Notes: generated from the letters alone by a model not told the origin. DNA of 63,997 nucleotides from Sporosarcina sp. P34 (GCF_002743375.1 NZ_PDZC01000015.1:1-63997), one strand, 5' to 3'. Shown: positions 28,593 through 37,837, numbered from the stretch's first letter. Numbers and translations are program-made.

Positions 28593-28621
28593 CGTTTGCA
28601 GGTATGTACAAGAGGAAGAAG

Positions 28622-28897
28622 TTACTTGGACTTTAAACTAAAAAGAATGAGGAAAATTCCTGCGAATAGGCAAATCATACGCAACAAAGATACTTTTTCC
28701 GTGAGACCATGTAAGGCGATTCCAGTCGTCACAATTAGTATAAATGGACCGACTAGTGCAAGTAGAGAGTTAATATAAAACGCCTTTTCCAGGTCATTGA
28801 ATTTGAACATCAGTGCGGCAGCGGATATTTCGATGCTTCCTGAAATGATTCGTAAGATGATGATGAAAAGTAGCGCTCTTTCTATGATGGGGATCAC
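28622..28897 (-). CDS. yqhV: YqhV-family membrane protein, GTG start
   Basis: 91 aa, close to the ~93 aa typical for YqhV. Three hydrophobic segments and the family sequence KFNDLEKAFYINSLLALVGP are plain. The frame remains open upstream through REP-like repeats, but that extension (containing CVGTW and CGDLVPP repeats) is clearly translated repeat DNA. The GTG at 28897 (read V-I-P-I-I-E-R-A-L) gives the right length and has AAAGGA upstream. The first ~12 codons have a diverged second copy at 29036-29070. YqhV function is unknown; in Bacillus it lies near sporulation genes, unlike here. Confidence 0.8.
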   Translation of the reverse strand: MIPIIERALLFIIILRIISGSIEISAAALMFKFNDLEKAFYINSLLALVGPFILIVTTGIALHGLTEKVSLLRMICLFAGIFLILFSLKSK

Positions 28898-28943
28898 TTC
28901 CTTTGGTTGTATTTGGTGGGCGGTACCGGTGGGTGGGGTGGGT

Positions 28944-29018
28944 GGTACCAGGTCCCCACACAATTCCCGCACAATTCGGTTGCGGTGCCAGGTCCCCACA
29001 CAATTCTCACGCAATTCG
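28944..29018 (+). repeat. REP-like repeat pair upstream of yqhV
   Basis: Two units at 28944-28978 and 28984-29018, each with the doubled ACACAATT/GCAATT tail and joined by TCGGTTGCGGT. Flanked by two diverged copies of the yqhV 5' end. The stretch 29071-29325 holds no visible gene. Confidence 0.8.
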
Positions 29019-29325
29019 GTTGCGGTACCAGTGCAGGTAGTGCCCTTTCTATTACGGAAATCACGCCCTTTAAGTGTATTCATACTATCTATATGCAAGA
29101 CGTTCATGTGTTATTTGTACCCCGAATTTAGATCGGTCATATGCTCCATTGCATGCTCAACTGCTGGCATGAGCACACTGGTCAAACATACATAAAATCC
29201 ACAACGCAACATATTATGAATAGGGAAGAAGGCGGCAGGTGACTGAAAATGGAAAGCTTCTCGTACTTTTTAGTGTGATGAGAAGGTCTGTTGTCAGGAA
29301 CCTCGACGAATAGGGAGGGAATATA

Positions 29326-30126
29326 TTGAAGAGTTTACAGGAAGAGATGTCATTTGAACTGCGTTTTTGGTTGCAGATATTAGGAGATCACGCACGCTTC
29401 ATTCATGATTCATTAGCGCCGGATGAAGTGGAAACTATTCAGACAGCCAGTTATTTTATACAGGTATTTGATGGTCTTCTAGCTAAAGCAAAGGAAGGTG
29501 CCGACACACATGCTCTACAAGCAGTAGCGCAAGAAACCCAGAAAGCTGCTGAAGACATCCGCAAGTTTAAATTGCTATTGATCGAGCGGCATTTAGTCGG
29601 AAACATCAAAATTTCGTTGCCGCCTACCTTTATTAATCATATGGTGAATGAAGTAGAAGAAGCTATACGTCTATTTGCATGTTTTGCGAAAGGAGAGAAG
29701 CCGCCGACTGTGCATCCTCTTCATCATGACTTGCTTTGGTTGCTAGATGCCGCGGGGCATGCAAACGCTCTGGATACAAATTTAGACCGTGTGGAAACGC
29801 AGCTGAAAAAGAAAAGTGAAAGATTTACTAAAGAGTGGGAAGCCTTTTATTTAAAAGCGATTGAGATGGCGGGTTATGTACGGACGAATCTGATGGAGTT
29901 CCCTGCGTTAAATAGATTCCACCAGGACATTAACTTAGAAATGACGATTTTCAAAGCGTTTTTGAAAGAGTTGGAAGAGATGGATTTGAAGAAAGAAACG
30001 CTCGGAACCCTCACTCCTTTAATGGCTGATCATATGGCACGTGAAGAAATATATTATTTAACGAAATTAGCTGAGTTGACGGATATTCCAGCGCCAAAGG
30101 GAGATCCGACGAAATCACGAATATGA
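29326..30126 (+). CDS. DUF2935 domain protein
   Basis: 266 aa, soluble and almost entirely helical, with two copies of the DUF2935 four-helix unit: MSFELRFWLQILGDHARFIHDSL at the N-terminus and HHDLLWLLDAAGHANAL / FTKEWEAFYLKAIEMAGYVR in the second half. Conserved histidines and glutamates in this family suggest metal binding (ferritin-like), but no activity is established. It has a TTG start with GGAGGG ten bases upstream. A REP-like copy lies directly behind the stop (30127-30149) and a terminator after that. Confidence 0.82.
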   Translation: MKSLQEEMSFELRFWLQILGDHARFIHDSLAPDEVETIQTASYFIQVFDGLLAKAKEGADTHALQAVAQETQKAAEDIRKFKLLLIERHLVGNIKISLPPTFINHMVNEVEEAIRLFACFAKGEKPPTVHPLHHDLLWLLDAAGHANALDTNLDRVETQLKKKSERFTKEWEAFYLKAIEMAGYVRTNLMEFPALNRFHQDINLEMTIFKAFLKELEEMDLKKETLGTLTPLMADHMAREEIYYLTKLAELTDIPAPKGDPTKSRI

Positions 30127-30149
30127 CGTACCAGGTCCCCACATAATTT
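30127..30149 (+). repeat. REP-like repeat, single copy
   Basis: CGTACCAGGTCCCCACATAA, starting immediately after the TGA stop of the DUF2935 gene. Confidence 0.7.
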
Positions 30150-30188
30150 GGTTAGTTAAACATGAGATAAATAAAACCGTTAGATAGA

Positions 30189-30229
30189 AGAAAGCGCCCA
30201 TTCCGTAATTTCGGAGTAGACGCTTTTTT
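30189..30229 (+). terminator. Rho-independent terminator
   Basis: AAAGCG...TTCCG/CGGA...CGCTTTTTT, behind the DUF2935 gene and its repeat. Confidence 0.7.
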
Positions 30230-30314
30230 ATATGTGATGTATAGCTCCCCGCATACTAGCGAAAGAAGTCGCGCAGTGTACGAACCATCAGGAATAAAAC
30301 CACATGATGATTCA

Positions 30315-30344
30315 TTGACAAGTAATGAACTCAATAAATATACT
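30315..30344 (+). promoter_or_regulatory. Sigma-A promoter of the RsbQ-like/GGDEF operon
   Basis: TTGACA (30315-30320), 18-bp spacer, TATACT (30339-30344). The ~110-nt leader is very AT-rich, with ATATATATA and a second ATAGTAAATTGAAAA copy of the ATACTAAATTGAAA found at the transcription start. Confidence 0.7.
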
Positions 30345-30454
30345 AAATTGAAATAGACCGATAATTACTATATACTAAAGTTGGGATTAATGAACTATAT
30401 ATATATAACGACTATATAACTAAGTATAGTAAATTGAAAAATGGGGGTTGTGCT

Positions 30455-31285
30455 ATGAATCAAGATATTCTTTTACGCAATAACGTGAAAGTTATGGGGA
30501 AAGGTGAAAAGACCATACTATTTGCGCCGGGTTTCGGATGTGATCTGAATGTGTGGAGTTTGACAGCGCCTTACTTTGAAGAACATTTCCAAGTGGTTTT
30601 ATTCGATTATGTCGGTTCGGGACAGTCAGATTATCAAGCGTACCGGGCGGAAAAATATCAAGATCTCCATGGCTATGCGCAAGACGTGCTCGATGTGTGT
30701 AATGCTTTAGAATTGAAGGAAGCGATATTCGTCGGACATTCTGTCGGAGGTATTATCGGTATGCTAGCGTCTATTCAACAACCTGATTTATTTGAACATC
30801 TCATATTAATAGGTCCATCTCCTTATTACCTCAATGAAGTACCCGATTATTTCGGTGGATTTGAGAAGGAAGATTTAGAAGGTTTGATTCAGATGATGGA
30901 TATGAATTATATCGGCTGGGCGAATTATCTGGCACAAGTCATTATGAAGAACCCTGAAAGGCCGGAACTTTCACAGCAATTGGAGGATAACTTCTGCTCG
31001 ACGGATCCGGAAGTTGCGCGCCGTTTTGCGATGGCGACATTTTTCTCTGATCATCGGGATGATGTAAAGAAAGTACGGGTGCCATCGCTCATTCTCCAAT
31101 GTGCGGATGATAGTATTGCACCTGTTGAAGTAGGGCGTTATATGCATCGTCACTTACAGAACAGCACGCTTCAAATGATGGAAGCGACAGGACACTGCCC
31201 GCATATGAGTCATCCTGAAGAAACCATTCAGTTGATTACTAATTATTTGACTTCCGCATACAAAGAACTTGTCATAAATGGATAG
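30455..31285 (+). CDS. rsbQ: RsbQ-like alpha/beta hydrolase
   Basis: 276 aa from the ATG at 30455 (TGGGGGTTG upstream). The catalytic triad falls at S96 (GHSVGG), D219 (QCADDS) and H247 (TGHCPHMSH), the same positions as I recall for RsbQ of Bacillus subtilis, and the N-terminal [11 protein letters not shown] oxyanion motif is present. RsbQ is an energy-stress sensor needed for the phosphatase RsbP to switch on sigma-B; its true substrate is unknown. Here the gene overlaps by 8 bp not a phosphatase but a PAS-GGDEF gene. The pairing suggests the hydrolase product is read by that PAS domain. Confidence 0.88.
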   Translation: MNQDILLRNNVKVMGKGEKTILFAPGFGCDLNVWSLTAPYFEEHFQVVLFDYVGSGQSDYQAYRAEKYQDLHGYAQDVLDVCNALELKEAIFVGHSVGGIIGMLASIQQPDLFEHLILIGPSPYYLNEVPDYFGGFEKEDLEGLIQMMDMNYIGWANYLAQVIMKNPERPELSQQLEDNFCSTDPEVARRFAMATFFSDHRDDVKKVRVPSLILQCADDSIAPVEVGRYMHRHLQNSTLQMMEATGHCPHMSHPEETIQLITNYLTSAYKELVING

Positions 31286-32252
31286 ACAGCTAGATTCTGC
31301 GCCGTTCGGTTATTTCACACTTGATGATGCGGGGATGATGTTGGAAGTCAATCAAACGCTGCTTCGTTTACTCGGTTATCAGCTTCATGAAGTACAGGGT
31401 CAACACATCAATTTGATATTGCCGAACGCAAGTCGGTCTTTTTACCAGCTGTACTTTTTTCCGATGATTCGATTGCAGAATAAAGTAGAAGAGATGTATT
31501 TTTCATTTAAGTCTAAAGATGGGCAGGAAATTCCCGTACTATTAAATGCGCTGCGTAATGAACGTGATGGAAAGGTGTTCAATGACTGTGCATGTCTACA
31601 TATGAAGAGAAGGATCGAGTATGAGGAAGTGATTTTGGCGGCCAAAAAAGACACCGAAACACGCAATCTATTGAAGGCGGAGCAAATAGCAGAGTTGGAG
31701 CGTTTGCGAATCGAATTGGAGTCTAAGCAGAAAAAGTTATTGGAAGTAAATGAATCGCTTTTGGTGATGGCTAATACGGATGGACTGACAGGTCTCAGGA
31801 ACCGTCACTATCTACAAGATTGTCTTTCTCCTTATTTCATACCGGACACTGAACAGTCCCTGACTCTTTCTTTCCTGTTGATCGATATAGACTTTTTTAA
31901 AAAGATCAATGATACATATGGTCATTTGACAGGCGACAGTATATTGCGGAAGTTGGGGAGTTTGTTGAGGGATGGGACGAGAAAAGACGATGTGGCTGCT
32001 CGTTACGGGGGAGAAGAATTTGCGTTAGTTCTCCCCGCAACAGGGAAAGTGGAGGCGTTAGAAATAGCTGAGAGAATTCGACTCCAAGTCGAGATTGCGG
32101 ACTGGAATACTTACGGTGTTACAGTCAGTATCGGGGTAGCGACCAAAGTGCCAGGAGATACAGAAAATTCCTTGCAGTCTAGGGCAGATTGGGCATTGTA
32201 TTACTCAAAAGATCATGGACGGAATCGAGTTACTTTTGGGGCGGAAAAGTGA
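31278..32252 (+). CDS. PAS-GGDEF diguanylate cyclase paired with RsbQ
   Basis: 324 aa, no membrane helix. Residues 1-~115 are a PAS domain very like the PAS of RsbP ([14 protein letters not shown]...[10 protein letters not shown]...[24 protein letters not shown]). A coiled coil follows (~118-165, [19 protein letters not shown]). The GGDEF domain (~166-320) has an intact active site RYGGEEF and an upstream RKDD that fits the RxxD inhibitory site, so it should make c-di-GMP with product feedback. In B. subtilis the equivalent PAS-coil is joined to a PP2C phosphatase; here the output domain has been replaced. Translationally coupled to rsbQ. Confidence 0.9.
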   Translation: MDRQLDSAPFGYFTLDDAGMMLEVNQTLLRLLGYQLHEVQGQHINLILPNASRSFYQLYFFPMIRLQNKVEEMYFSFKSKDGQEIPVLLNALRNERDGKVFNDCACLHMKRRIEYEEVILAAKKDTETRNLLKAEQIAELERLRIELESKQKKLLEVNESLLVMANTDGLTGLRNRHYLQDCLSPYFIPDTEQSLTLSFLLIDIDFFKKINDTYGHLTGDSILRKLGSLLRDGTRKDDVAARYGGEEFALVLPATGKVEALEIAERIRLQVEIADWNTYGVTVSIGVATKVPGDTENSLQSRADWALYYSKDHGRNRVTFGAEK

Positions 32253-32335
32253 GGGAGGTGCCACTCCCCACACAAATCCTATCACATTACTACAACCTCT
32301 TGAATGAAGTACACAATGAAATATGGTTAAAAAGT

Positions 32336-32377
32336 AAAGCCTTCCACTCGTAAAAACGATTTGGAGGGCTTTTTTTG
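32336..32377 (+). terminator. Rho-independent terminator
   Basis: AAAGCCTTCCA...TTGGAGGGCTTTTTTT. It ends the rsbQ-GGDEF operon. A degenerate REP-like copy (GGTGCCACTCCCCACACAAA) lies at 32257-32277. Confidence 0.85.
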
Positions 32378-32382
32378 TAAAA

Positions 32383-32417
32383 GTTCTGTATCTTTCTGCA
32401 TGGGTATAAAGTATAAT
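32383..32417 (+). promoter_or_regulatory. Candidate promoter (possibly sigma-B type) of the partner-switching operon
   Basis: GTTCTG (32383-32388), 13-bp spacer, GGGTAT (32402-32407) partly fits the sigma-B pattern GTTTAA-N12-14-GGGTAT. Alternatively TATAAT at 32412-32417 is a sigma-A -10 with no good -35. Low certainty. Confidence 0.3.
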
Positions 32418-32461
32418 CTATTTGAACCAATAAATTACTAGTTTTAAGGAGCCACTGAATC

Positions 32462-33583
32462 ATGACGATTTTAATTATCGGTGACGTAGGTAATGATGTC
32501 CTTAAAATCCAGAAAAACTTACAACAACTAGACTTGCATACGATTCATGTATTTCAAAGTGCCTATACAGCGATTCAATACGAACATTTATTTTTACAAG
32601 AAGAGATTAGGCTCATTATATATGATGCCAATTTAGATGTAGATAATTGTGAAGCGCATTGCCGGGAAATTGAAGCGCTATGTGTATGGCGAGATGTGCC
32701 CATTTTGTTGTCGACGTCTTATGAGAGGCCGATTATCTTTGAGCGCTTATTGGAGGTTGGGATATTTGATTTCATTCTGAAGCCGTTTGACTTTTTTCAG
32801 CTCAAGACGCGGATTCGCATTGCGCTCAAATATTATGAAGAAACGAAGAAGCGGAAAGAGCATGAGTTTCAGCTTGCATTGGATTTAGCTATAGCGAGGA
32901 ATGTTCAGAAAAGCGCATTGACGCCTGAATTATCGCTATCTCATATTGAAGTGAATGGTATTTATTTTACTTCCCAGTCCCTTGGCGGAGATATGTATTG
33001 CTGGTTCCAGCTCGATCATAATTTAACAGCGGTCATGCTGTTTGATGTGATGGGGCACGGGGTGGCGGCATCACTTGTTACGATGTCGATTCGTTCTTTA
33101 TTGAAGGAGATCATCGTGAAATTGATCGATCCCGTTAGTGTAATGAAGGAAGTAAACCGGAAAATTTATGAGCTGTTTTCCACAGACGGGTTGGATTCAT
33201 TTTTAGTGACGGCGATCTACGCGGTAATAGATAAGAAAAACGGCACGTTGCAATATGTAAACGCGTCACATCCTGAAGGGGTCATGTTCGGGAAATATGG
33301 CGAGACTGTGATGTTGCATGCGAATTCTCCTATTCTCGGGCTGTTTCCATCGATTCAAGTGCAAGCGAAAAGTATCCGTCTGACGGGTTGGCACCGCATT
33401 ATTTTGTATACGGACGGATTGGTTACGTTATATCCTAGTCAAAAAATTGACTGGAGCTTTTTTCATTCGTACAGTTCACAAACTAGTCGCGTCATGTTGC
33501 GGAAGTTCACCGAAGAGTACGGATTGTCACATTTGCCATTGGAAGATGATATTACAGTAGTATCGATCACTACTTCATTATAA
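32462..33583 (+). CDS. Response-regulator receiver fused to PP2C (SpoIIE/RsbU-type) phosphatase
   Basis: 373 aa. The receiver domain (1-~120) has the phosphoacceptor D55 (LIIYDANL), a conserved threonine/serine at STS84-86 and the lysine K107 (ILKPFD). A linker helix (~125-150) follows. The PP2C domain (~165-373) has metal-binding motifs LGGDMYCW, FDVMGHGVAAS and DDITVVSI, with small departures from the usual GGDYYD. Such enzymes dephosphorylate a STAS antagonist so that it can capture the kinase/anti-sigma. Input would be phosphorylation of D55 by an unlinked kinase. First gene of a four-gene operon; AAGGAGCC precedes the ATG. Confidence 0.9.
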   Translation: MTILIIGDVGNDVLKIQKNLQQLDLHTIHVFQSAYTAIQYEHLFLQEEIRLIIYDANLDVDNCEAHCREIEALCVWRDVPILLSTSYERPIIFERLLEVGIFDFILKPFDFFQLKTRIRIALKYYEETKKRKEHEFQLALDLAIARNVQKSALTPELSLSHIEVNGIYFTSQSLGGDMYCWFQLDHNLTAVMLFDVMGHGVAASLVTMSIRSLLKEIIVKLIDPVSVMKEVNRKIYELFSTDGLDSFLVTAIYAVIDKKNGTLQYVNASHPEGVMFGKYGETVMLHANSPILGLFPSIQVQAKSIRLTGWHRIILYTDGLVTLYPSQKIDWSFFHSYSSQTSRVMLRKFTEEYGLSHLPLEDDITVVSITTSL

Positions 33584-33598
33584 GTGAGGGAAACAATT

Positions 33599-34027
33599 AT
33601 GGAATTCACGTTCGCTATTACACCAAGCAAGCAATCGGTCCTGTTGATTGACCAATTGATGGAGAGTTATTCGGAGCTGTATTCAATTCCATATGCCAGA
33701 GACATGTGTTTTGTGATGCACGAACTGGTCATTAATGCAGTGGAGGCAATGGAGAAAGAGGGACGGTCGGAGTCAATTGAAGTACATATGCGAAATGAAG
33801 ACGAAAAATTGCGGATTACAGTGACTGATTTTGCGAAAGGAATTCCGCAAGAGCAGTGGCCGGTTGTGCTCGATATGAGTGCGGACGGTGACAATTTTTG
33901 TGAGCGTGGCCGCGGTTTTTTGTTCATTCAGCATATGGTGGATCAGCTGTGGTTTGAACAAGTGTCAGATGTACAGTTTTTAGTTGGTGTGGAGAAAAAA
34001 TTAGTGACAGCGGGGGAAGTTACATGA
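33599..34027 (+). CDS. RsbW-like serine kinase/anti-sigma factor (HATPase_c_2)
   Basis: 142 aa from the ATG at 33599 (GTGAGGGAAAC upstream). The GHKL ATPase fold is complete: N box [12 protein letters not shown]1 box TDFAKGIP and G2 box [13 protein letters not shown]. Members phosphorylate a STAS antagonist and sequester a partner (usually a sigma factor). The start lies 15 bp behind the phosphatase gene, and the stop overlaps the chemoreceptor start by ATGA. No sigma factor gene is nearby, so the sequestered partner may not be a sigma factor. Confidence 0.88.
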   Translation: MEFTFAITPSKQSVLLIDQLMESYSELYSIPYARDMCFVMHELVINAVEAMEKEGRSESIEVHMRNEDEKLRITVTDFAKGIPQEQWPVVLDMSADGDNFCERGRGFLFIQHMVDQLWFEQVSDVQFLVGVEKKLVTAGEVT

Positions 34028-35718
34028 AGTGGTCCATTGGGAAAAAAGTTAACGCAGTTATTTTACTAGCCATTTTACTTCTTTCAGGCATTTTAAGTGT
34101 CCTGAATTATAATGCGACAAAAAACAATCTATTGGAGGCGGCAGAAACAAAGCTGCGATCTGACTTGATGTTAAGTTTGGAGTTATTGGATGCTTCCGTG
34201 CCGGGCGAGTGGTCCATTACAAATGGTTCATTGCATAAAGGCAAGATGGATATGTACGAAGCATATGACATTCCTGATCAGTTAGGAGAATTAACGGACG
34301 GGAATACGATGTCCATTTTCCAAGGGGATACACGGATTGCGACAAATATTATAGAAAATGGGGAGCGACGCTTAGGGACACAGGTAGCGAAGGAAGTGGG
34401 AGATGTCGTACTCGGGAAAAAAGAACGTTTTATCGGTACGGCAGATGTTCTCGGGCAGTCATTTCAAGCAGCCTATGATCCGATTCTCGATAAAGACGGA
34501 GAAGTGATTGGGATTATCGCGGTAGCGGTTCCTACAGCGCCTTATATAAAAATTGCGACGTCTTCCGCCATGCAGACCATCGTTATTTCGCTAGCGCTTG
34601 CGTTGCTTATTATTCTGATCGCGAGCTTTATCATCCAGCGTATGCTTATTAAGCCGATCAATCGGTTGCGTGATAATGCGGATGAATTGGCCCATTTGAA
34701 TTTGAACGTCGAGCTTTACGAAGCGAAAGGAACGGACGAAATTGCTGAACTATCCATGTCTTTTCGGAATATGAAAGAGCAGTTAACCGAAACGATGCAA
34801 AACGTTGCGCGTAATGCCAATGAAATTGCTCATTCATCGGTCGCATTAGCGGAATCATCTCAGCAGACGAATGAAACTGCTAGTCAAATCGCTTCGACAA
34901 TGAATGAAATTGCGTCAGGTGTGACGAATCAATCAGAACAAGCGGAACGAATCGCGGGTATGATGCGTGATACGATCTTAGAAGTAGTAGGAAATGTAGA
35001 GAATGTAGAACAGAGTTTATTGAATGCACAGGAATCTACAATTATTGCGCATGAAGGTGAGCAGGCAATTAGCAAAGCGATTGCCCATTTAGGCACGGTA
35101 ACTGAAACGGTTAGCTATGCAACGGATTCGATTCAAAAGTTAGGTATGCGTTCGGAAGAAATCGGCGGTATTATTACCGTCATTACAGCCATATCGGAGC
35201 AGACCAATCTTCTCGCACTAAACGCTGCCATTGAAGCGGCCAGAGCAGGAGAGCACGGAAAAGGGTTTGCGGTCGTTGCAGCAGAAGTTCGCAAACTAGC
35301 TGAACAATCAACAGGAGCTGCCCAGCAAATTACCGATTTGATTACGGACATTCAAGCGGAGACATCGGTGACTGTGCGAACGATGGAAAGTAATTTAACG
35401 GCAGTGGAAGAACAAGTGGTCATTATTAATCAAGGTGGAGAAGCGCTTAAGCATATCGTGGAGAAAGTTAGCGTGACGGAGTCGAGCATGTTGCATATAA
35501 AAGATGCGTTCGATGCGGTTAATACCAATTCACAGAATGTTCAAGACGCGATCCATCATATTTCCGCAATCATTGAGGAGTCTGCCGCAGCAACAGAGCA
35601 AATTGCCGCTTCATCTGAAGAACAATATGCTACAGTAGCTGAAATTGCTGACAATACTACCAGTTTGGCAGAGGTTGCTGATCATTTACGTGAAGAAGTG
35701 AATAAGTTTAGCATGTAA
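34024..35718 (+). CDS. Methyl-accepting chemotaxis protein inside a partner-switching operon
   Basis: 564 aa. TM1 is about residues 9-27, an extracellular single Cache-like sensor spans ~30-180 ([30 protein letters not shown]), TM2 about 184-207, then HAMP (~208-262). The cytoplasmic rod has the invariant hairpin tip [21 protein letters not shown] and adjacent [14 protein letters not shown], and Q/E-rich methylation helices. The C-terminus lacks a CheR-tethering pentapeptide. Translational coupling to an RsbW-like kinase on one side and a STAS protein on the other is unusual for a chemoreceptor and suggests a role in that switch rather than, or besides, swimming. Confidence 0.92.
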   Translation: MKWSIGKKVNAVILLAILLLSGILSVLNYNATKNNLLEAAETKLRSDLMLSLELLDASVPGEWSITNGSLHKGKMDMYEAYDIPDQLGELTDGNTMSIFQGDTRIATNIIENGERRLGTQVAKEVGDVVLGKKERFIGTADVLGQSFQAAYDPILDKDGEVIGIIAVAVPTAPYIKIATSSAMQTIVISLALALLIILIASFIIQRMLIKPINRLRDNADELAHLNLNVELYEAKGTDEIAELSMSFRNMKEQLTETMQNVARNANEIAHSSVALAESSQQTNETASQIASTMNEIASGVTNQSEQAERIAGMMRDTILEVVGNVENVEQSLLNAQESTIIAHEGEQAISKAIAHLGTVTETVSYATDSIQKLGMRSEEIGGIITVITAISEQTNLLALNAAIEAARAGEHGKGFAVVAAEVRKLAEQSTGAAQQITDLITDIQAETSVTVRTMESNLTAVEEQVVIINQGGEALKHIVEKVSVTESSMLHIKDAFDAVNTNSQNVQDAIHHISAIIEESAAATEQIAASSEEQYATVAEIADNTTSLAEVADHLREEVNKFSM

Positions 35719-35732
35719 TGGAGGGATATAGA

Positions 35733-36119
35733 ATGGAACAGAAAACGGCAACATTGCAAGTAGAAGAAAAAGATACGTATATGATCATCAAGTTTTCAGG
35801 TCATTTGCAATACGGTTTGATAGAAGAGGTAAAAAAACAGTTACAGACGACACCGTTCACAGAAGGACGGAACTTCATTCTCGACATGAGCAACGTACAA
35901 AATATCGACAGTACAGGATTTGGCATGATCGTCAACTTTGCCAAAAAAGTTTCTCAAAACAATAAGAAAATCGCCATCATTGTCGTCGATACATTTGTCC
36001 GCAGATTATTCTCCATTTCCCAATGCGATAAAATTTTCCCGATTGTCGAAAGTGAAGCGGCAGCGTTAGGGATTATTAAACAGCCGATTGAAACGGAATT
36101 GTCTATTACGGATTATTGA
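35733..36119 (+). CDS. STAS-domain anti-sigma factor antagonist (RsbV-like)
   Basis: 128 aa from the ATG at 35733, preceded by GGAGGG that overlaps the end of the receptor gene. The phosphorylation motif is NIDSTGFGMIV, with the serine as the expected target of the RsbW-like kinase and of the PP2C phosphatase in the same operon. The N-terminal ~20 residues and the C-terminal tail (QPIETELSITDY) extend beyond a minimal STAS domain. It closes the operon and is followed by a strong terminator. Confidence 0.88.
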   Translation: MEQKTATLQVEEKDTYMIIKFSGHLQYGLIEEVKKQLQTTPFTEGRNFILDMSNVQNIDSTGFGMIVNFAKKVSQNNKKIAIIVVDTFVRRLFSISQCDKIFPIVESEAAALGIIKQPIETELSITDY

Positions 36120-36199
36120 ATGGTGGCGGTGGTAAAACTAGATTGAAGTGTACAGTCGCGGATAGTGTCATCAAGAAGAGATACGGTTCCTATATAATT

Positions 36200-36242
36200 A
36201 AAAGGTTTTCTGACCATGGTAATGATCAGAAAACCTTTTTTA
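36200..36242 (+). terminator. Rho-independent terminator of the partner-switching operon
   Basis: AAAAGGTTTTCTGA...TGATCAGAAAACCTTTTTTA. A degenerate REP-like copy (GTTACCAAGTCCCGACACAA) follows at 36254-36275. Confidence 0.85.
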
Positions 36243-36295
36243 GTTTTATAACAGTTACCAAGTCCCGACACAATTAAATTATCACGATAGATTAA

Positions 36296-37687
36296 TTAGT
36301 CGTTGGCAGCCGGAAGTGTAAACGTTTGGTTTGGGTAAATCAAATCGGGATGTGCAATTTGAACTTTGTTTGCATCATACACTTCTTGAACTTGCCGTGA
36401 AATATCTTGGTTGGTCTGCATATTAGGATAGTGGGTTTTGACGATTGTCCACAAATTGTCGCCTCGTTTTACTGTATAGGCTGACGGGCTTTGCTGTTGT
36501 GTATGTTGTGATTCTTCATTTGAAGTTGATGTTTGTTTATCGCGATTGTTTACAAGTTCGGTCGTTATACTGAGGCCGCGACCGGAGTCGATACTGCTGT
36601 CACCGAATGTATAGACCGTTGAATACTTAGACGGGATGGTGCCATCTGCAAGTGCTTCGGCAAATGGATTGGGTTCGCCGTTGTAGATGTTCTTGAACTG
36701 GCCGTCTTCGGTTTCTATATCTTTATTTAGTAGATAGGCTGCCATGTGGCGGTGCGTTTTGTTGCTTACATGATATTCGTCATACAAGTAAAAATCATTT
36801 GGCTCAAATCCTGCAGTTTCGGGCGTGTAGTATTTGCTATCGGTAGAGTAGAGACCATAGCCGCCGTATGTTTCCTCATTTTCTGTAGTCGGGAAAACAT
36901 CGCTGTTATCTTCAGAGGCCAATGCATAGCCATATGCTGGGACCCAGTCGGAAATTAAATAGAATCCCATACTTTTGTAGCCGAATTTTTCAAAACCTTG
37001 TTCGTCGATGTTTTCTTTGAGCTGCTGATTATGTCCATATAGAACATGGACATCGTCTGGAGTAGAATCCAGCGCCAAGTAGTCATTGATTTTTTGGACG
37101 GTTTGCTGATTTCTTATGTCTTCAAAATCGGTTAATCCTTTACGGTCATCCTCATAGCGATTGGGCAGTAGTATGTATTTCGCACCGCCTTCTAGTAGAT
37201 TTTGCACCATCTTTAAAGAATAGTCGCTCGCGAGTTCTGCGGTGCGATCTACGCCAAGATCTTCTACTGCATAGCCATCATTTCCACCTACGCTGATGAT
37301 GTACAGAGCGTCTGGATCAATTTTCCCGTTATGTTCTGCGAGAAACGTCTTCACCTGCTGGTCAGCGCTCCAACCTTTTAGGAAAGTAGAATAGTTAGAA
37401 CGTTCATCTTCGCTGCCTTCTGTTCCAAATAACACACCTGAAAAAGCACCGCCAACTGCATAGTTTGTCAAGTTGTCATAATCCCCGGTCAATTCCTTTG
37501 CCAGATATTCGGAGAAGACACGCCCGTTAGAGTAGCGTCCTTTATAATAGTACTCATTTTCCGCTTTTACATAGATGCCGTCTTCCGGATCATACCCTTC
37601 AGCCGGTTGTGCCGCGAATCCTGTTGTAGCAACCGCTACACTTAAAAAGAATGCAAAAAGTAGTGCTGCCCATGATTTGATTTTCAT
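36296..37687 (-). CDS. Secreted SGNH/GDSL hydrolase with permuted motif order and a LysM domain
   Basis: 463 aa from the ATG at 37687, which has CAGGGGG upstream and starts a signal peptide ending TTGFAA; an in-frame start 44 codons earlier is not supported. The SGNH blocks are in an unusual order: RYSNGRVFSEYLAKEL and NYAVGGAFSG (block II, ~51-84), ISVGGNDGYA (block III, N136), YDEYHVSNKTHRHMA (block V, D303/H306), and only then TVYTFGDSSIDSGRG (block I nucleophile, S364). A Gln/Ser linker and a LysM wall-binding domain (~403-460) follow. It should be a wall-attached esterase or lipase; the substrate is unknown. Confidence 0.85.
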   Translation of the reverse strand: MKIKSWAALLFAFFLSVAVATTGFAAQPAEGYDPEDGIYVKAENEYYYKGRYSNGRVFSEYLAKELTGDYDNLTNYAVGGAFSGVLFGTEGSEDERSNYSTFLKGWSADQQVKTFLAEHNGKIDPDALYIISVGGNDGYAVEDLGVDRTAELASDYSLKMVQNLLEGGAKYILLPNRYEDDRKGLTDFEDIRNQQTVQKINDYLALDSTPDDVHVLYGHNQQLKENIDEQGFEKFGYKSMGFYLISDWVPAYGYALASEDNSDVFPTTENEETYGGYGLYSTDSKYYTPETAGFEPNDFYLYDEYHVSNKTHRHMAAYLLNKDIETEDGQFKNIYNGEPNPFAEALADGTIPSKYSTVYTFGDSSIDSGRGLSITTELVNNRDKQTSTSNEESQHTQQQSPSAYTVKRGDNLWTIVKTHYPNMQTNQDISRQVQEVYDANKVQIAHPDLIYPNQTFTLPAAND

Positions 37688-37837
37688 TGAATCCCCCTGT
37701 CTGATAGTAAGAATTGTGATGCATTGTGTGCACGAAAAAGTTTTCTGACTTTTTCGTACTAGAATACTATAGCATGAATACTGAAAAGTCTGCAAAATTC
37801 GAAACCGGTACCAATTCATTTTATTGTCTATGTATAA

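Noticed and set aside
28898..29107. Longer YqhV protein reading through upstream DNA
   Set aside because: The extension is translated REP-like repeat; the GTG at 28897 gives the usual family length.
28797..29195. Plus-strand frame of 132 codons
   Set aside because: It is antisense to yqhV and passes through the REP-like pair; no ribosome site.
32383..32407. Firm sigma-B promoter before the partner-switching operon
   Set aside because: Only the GGGTAT half fits well; the -35 is poor, so it is kept as a low-confidence candidate, not a claim.
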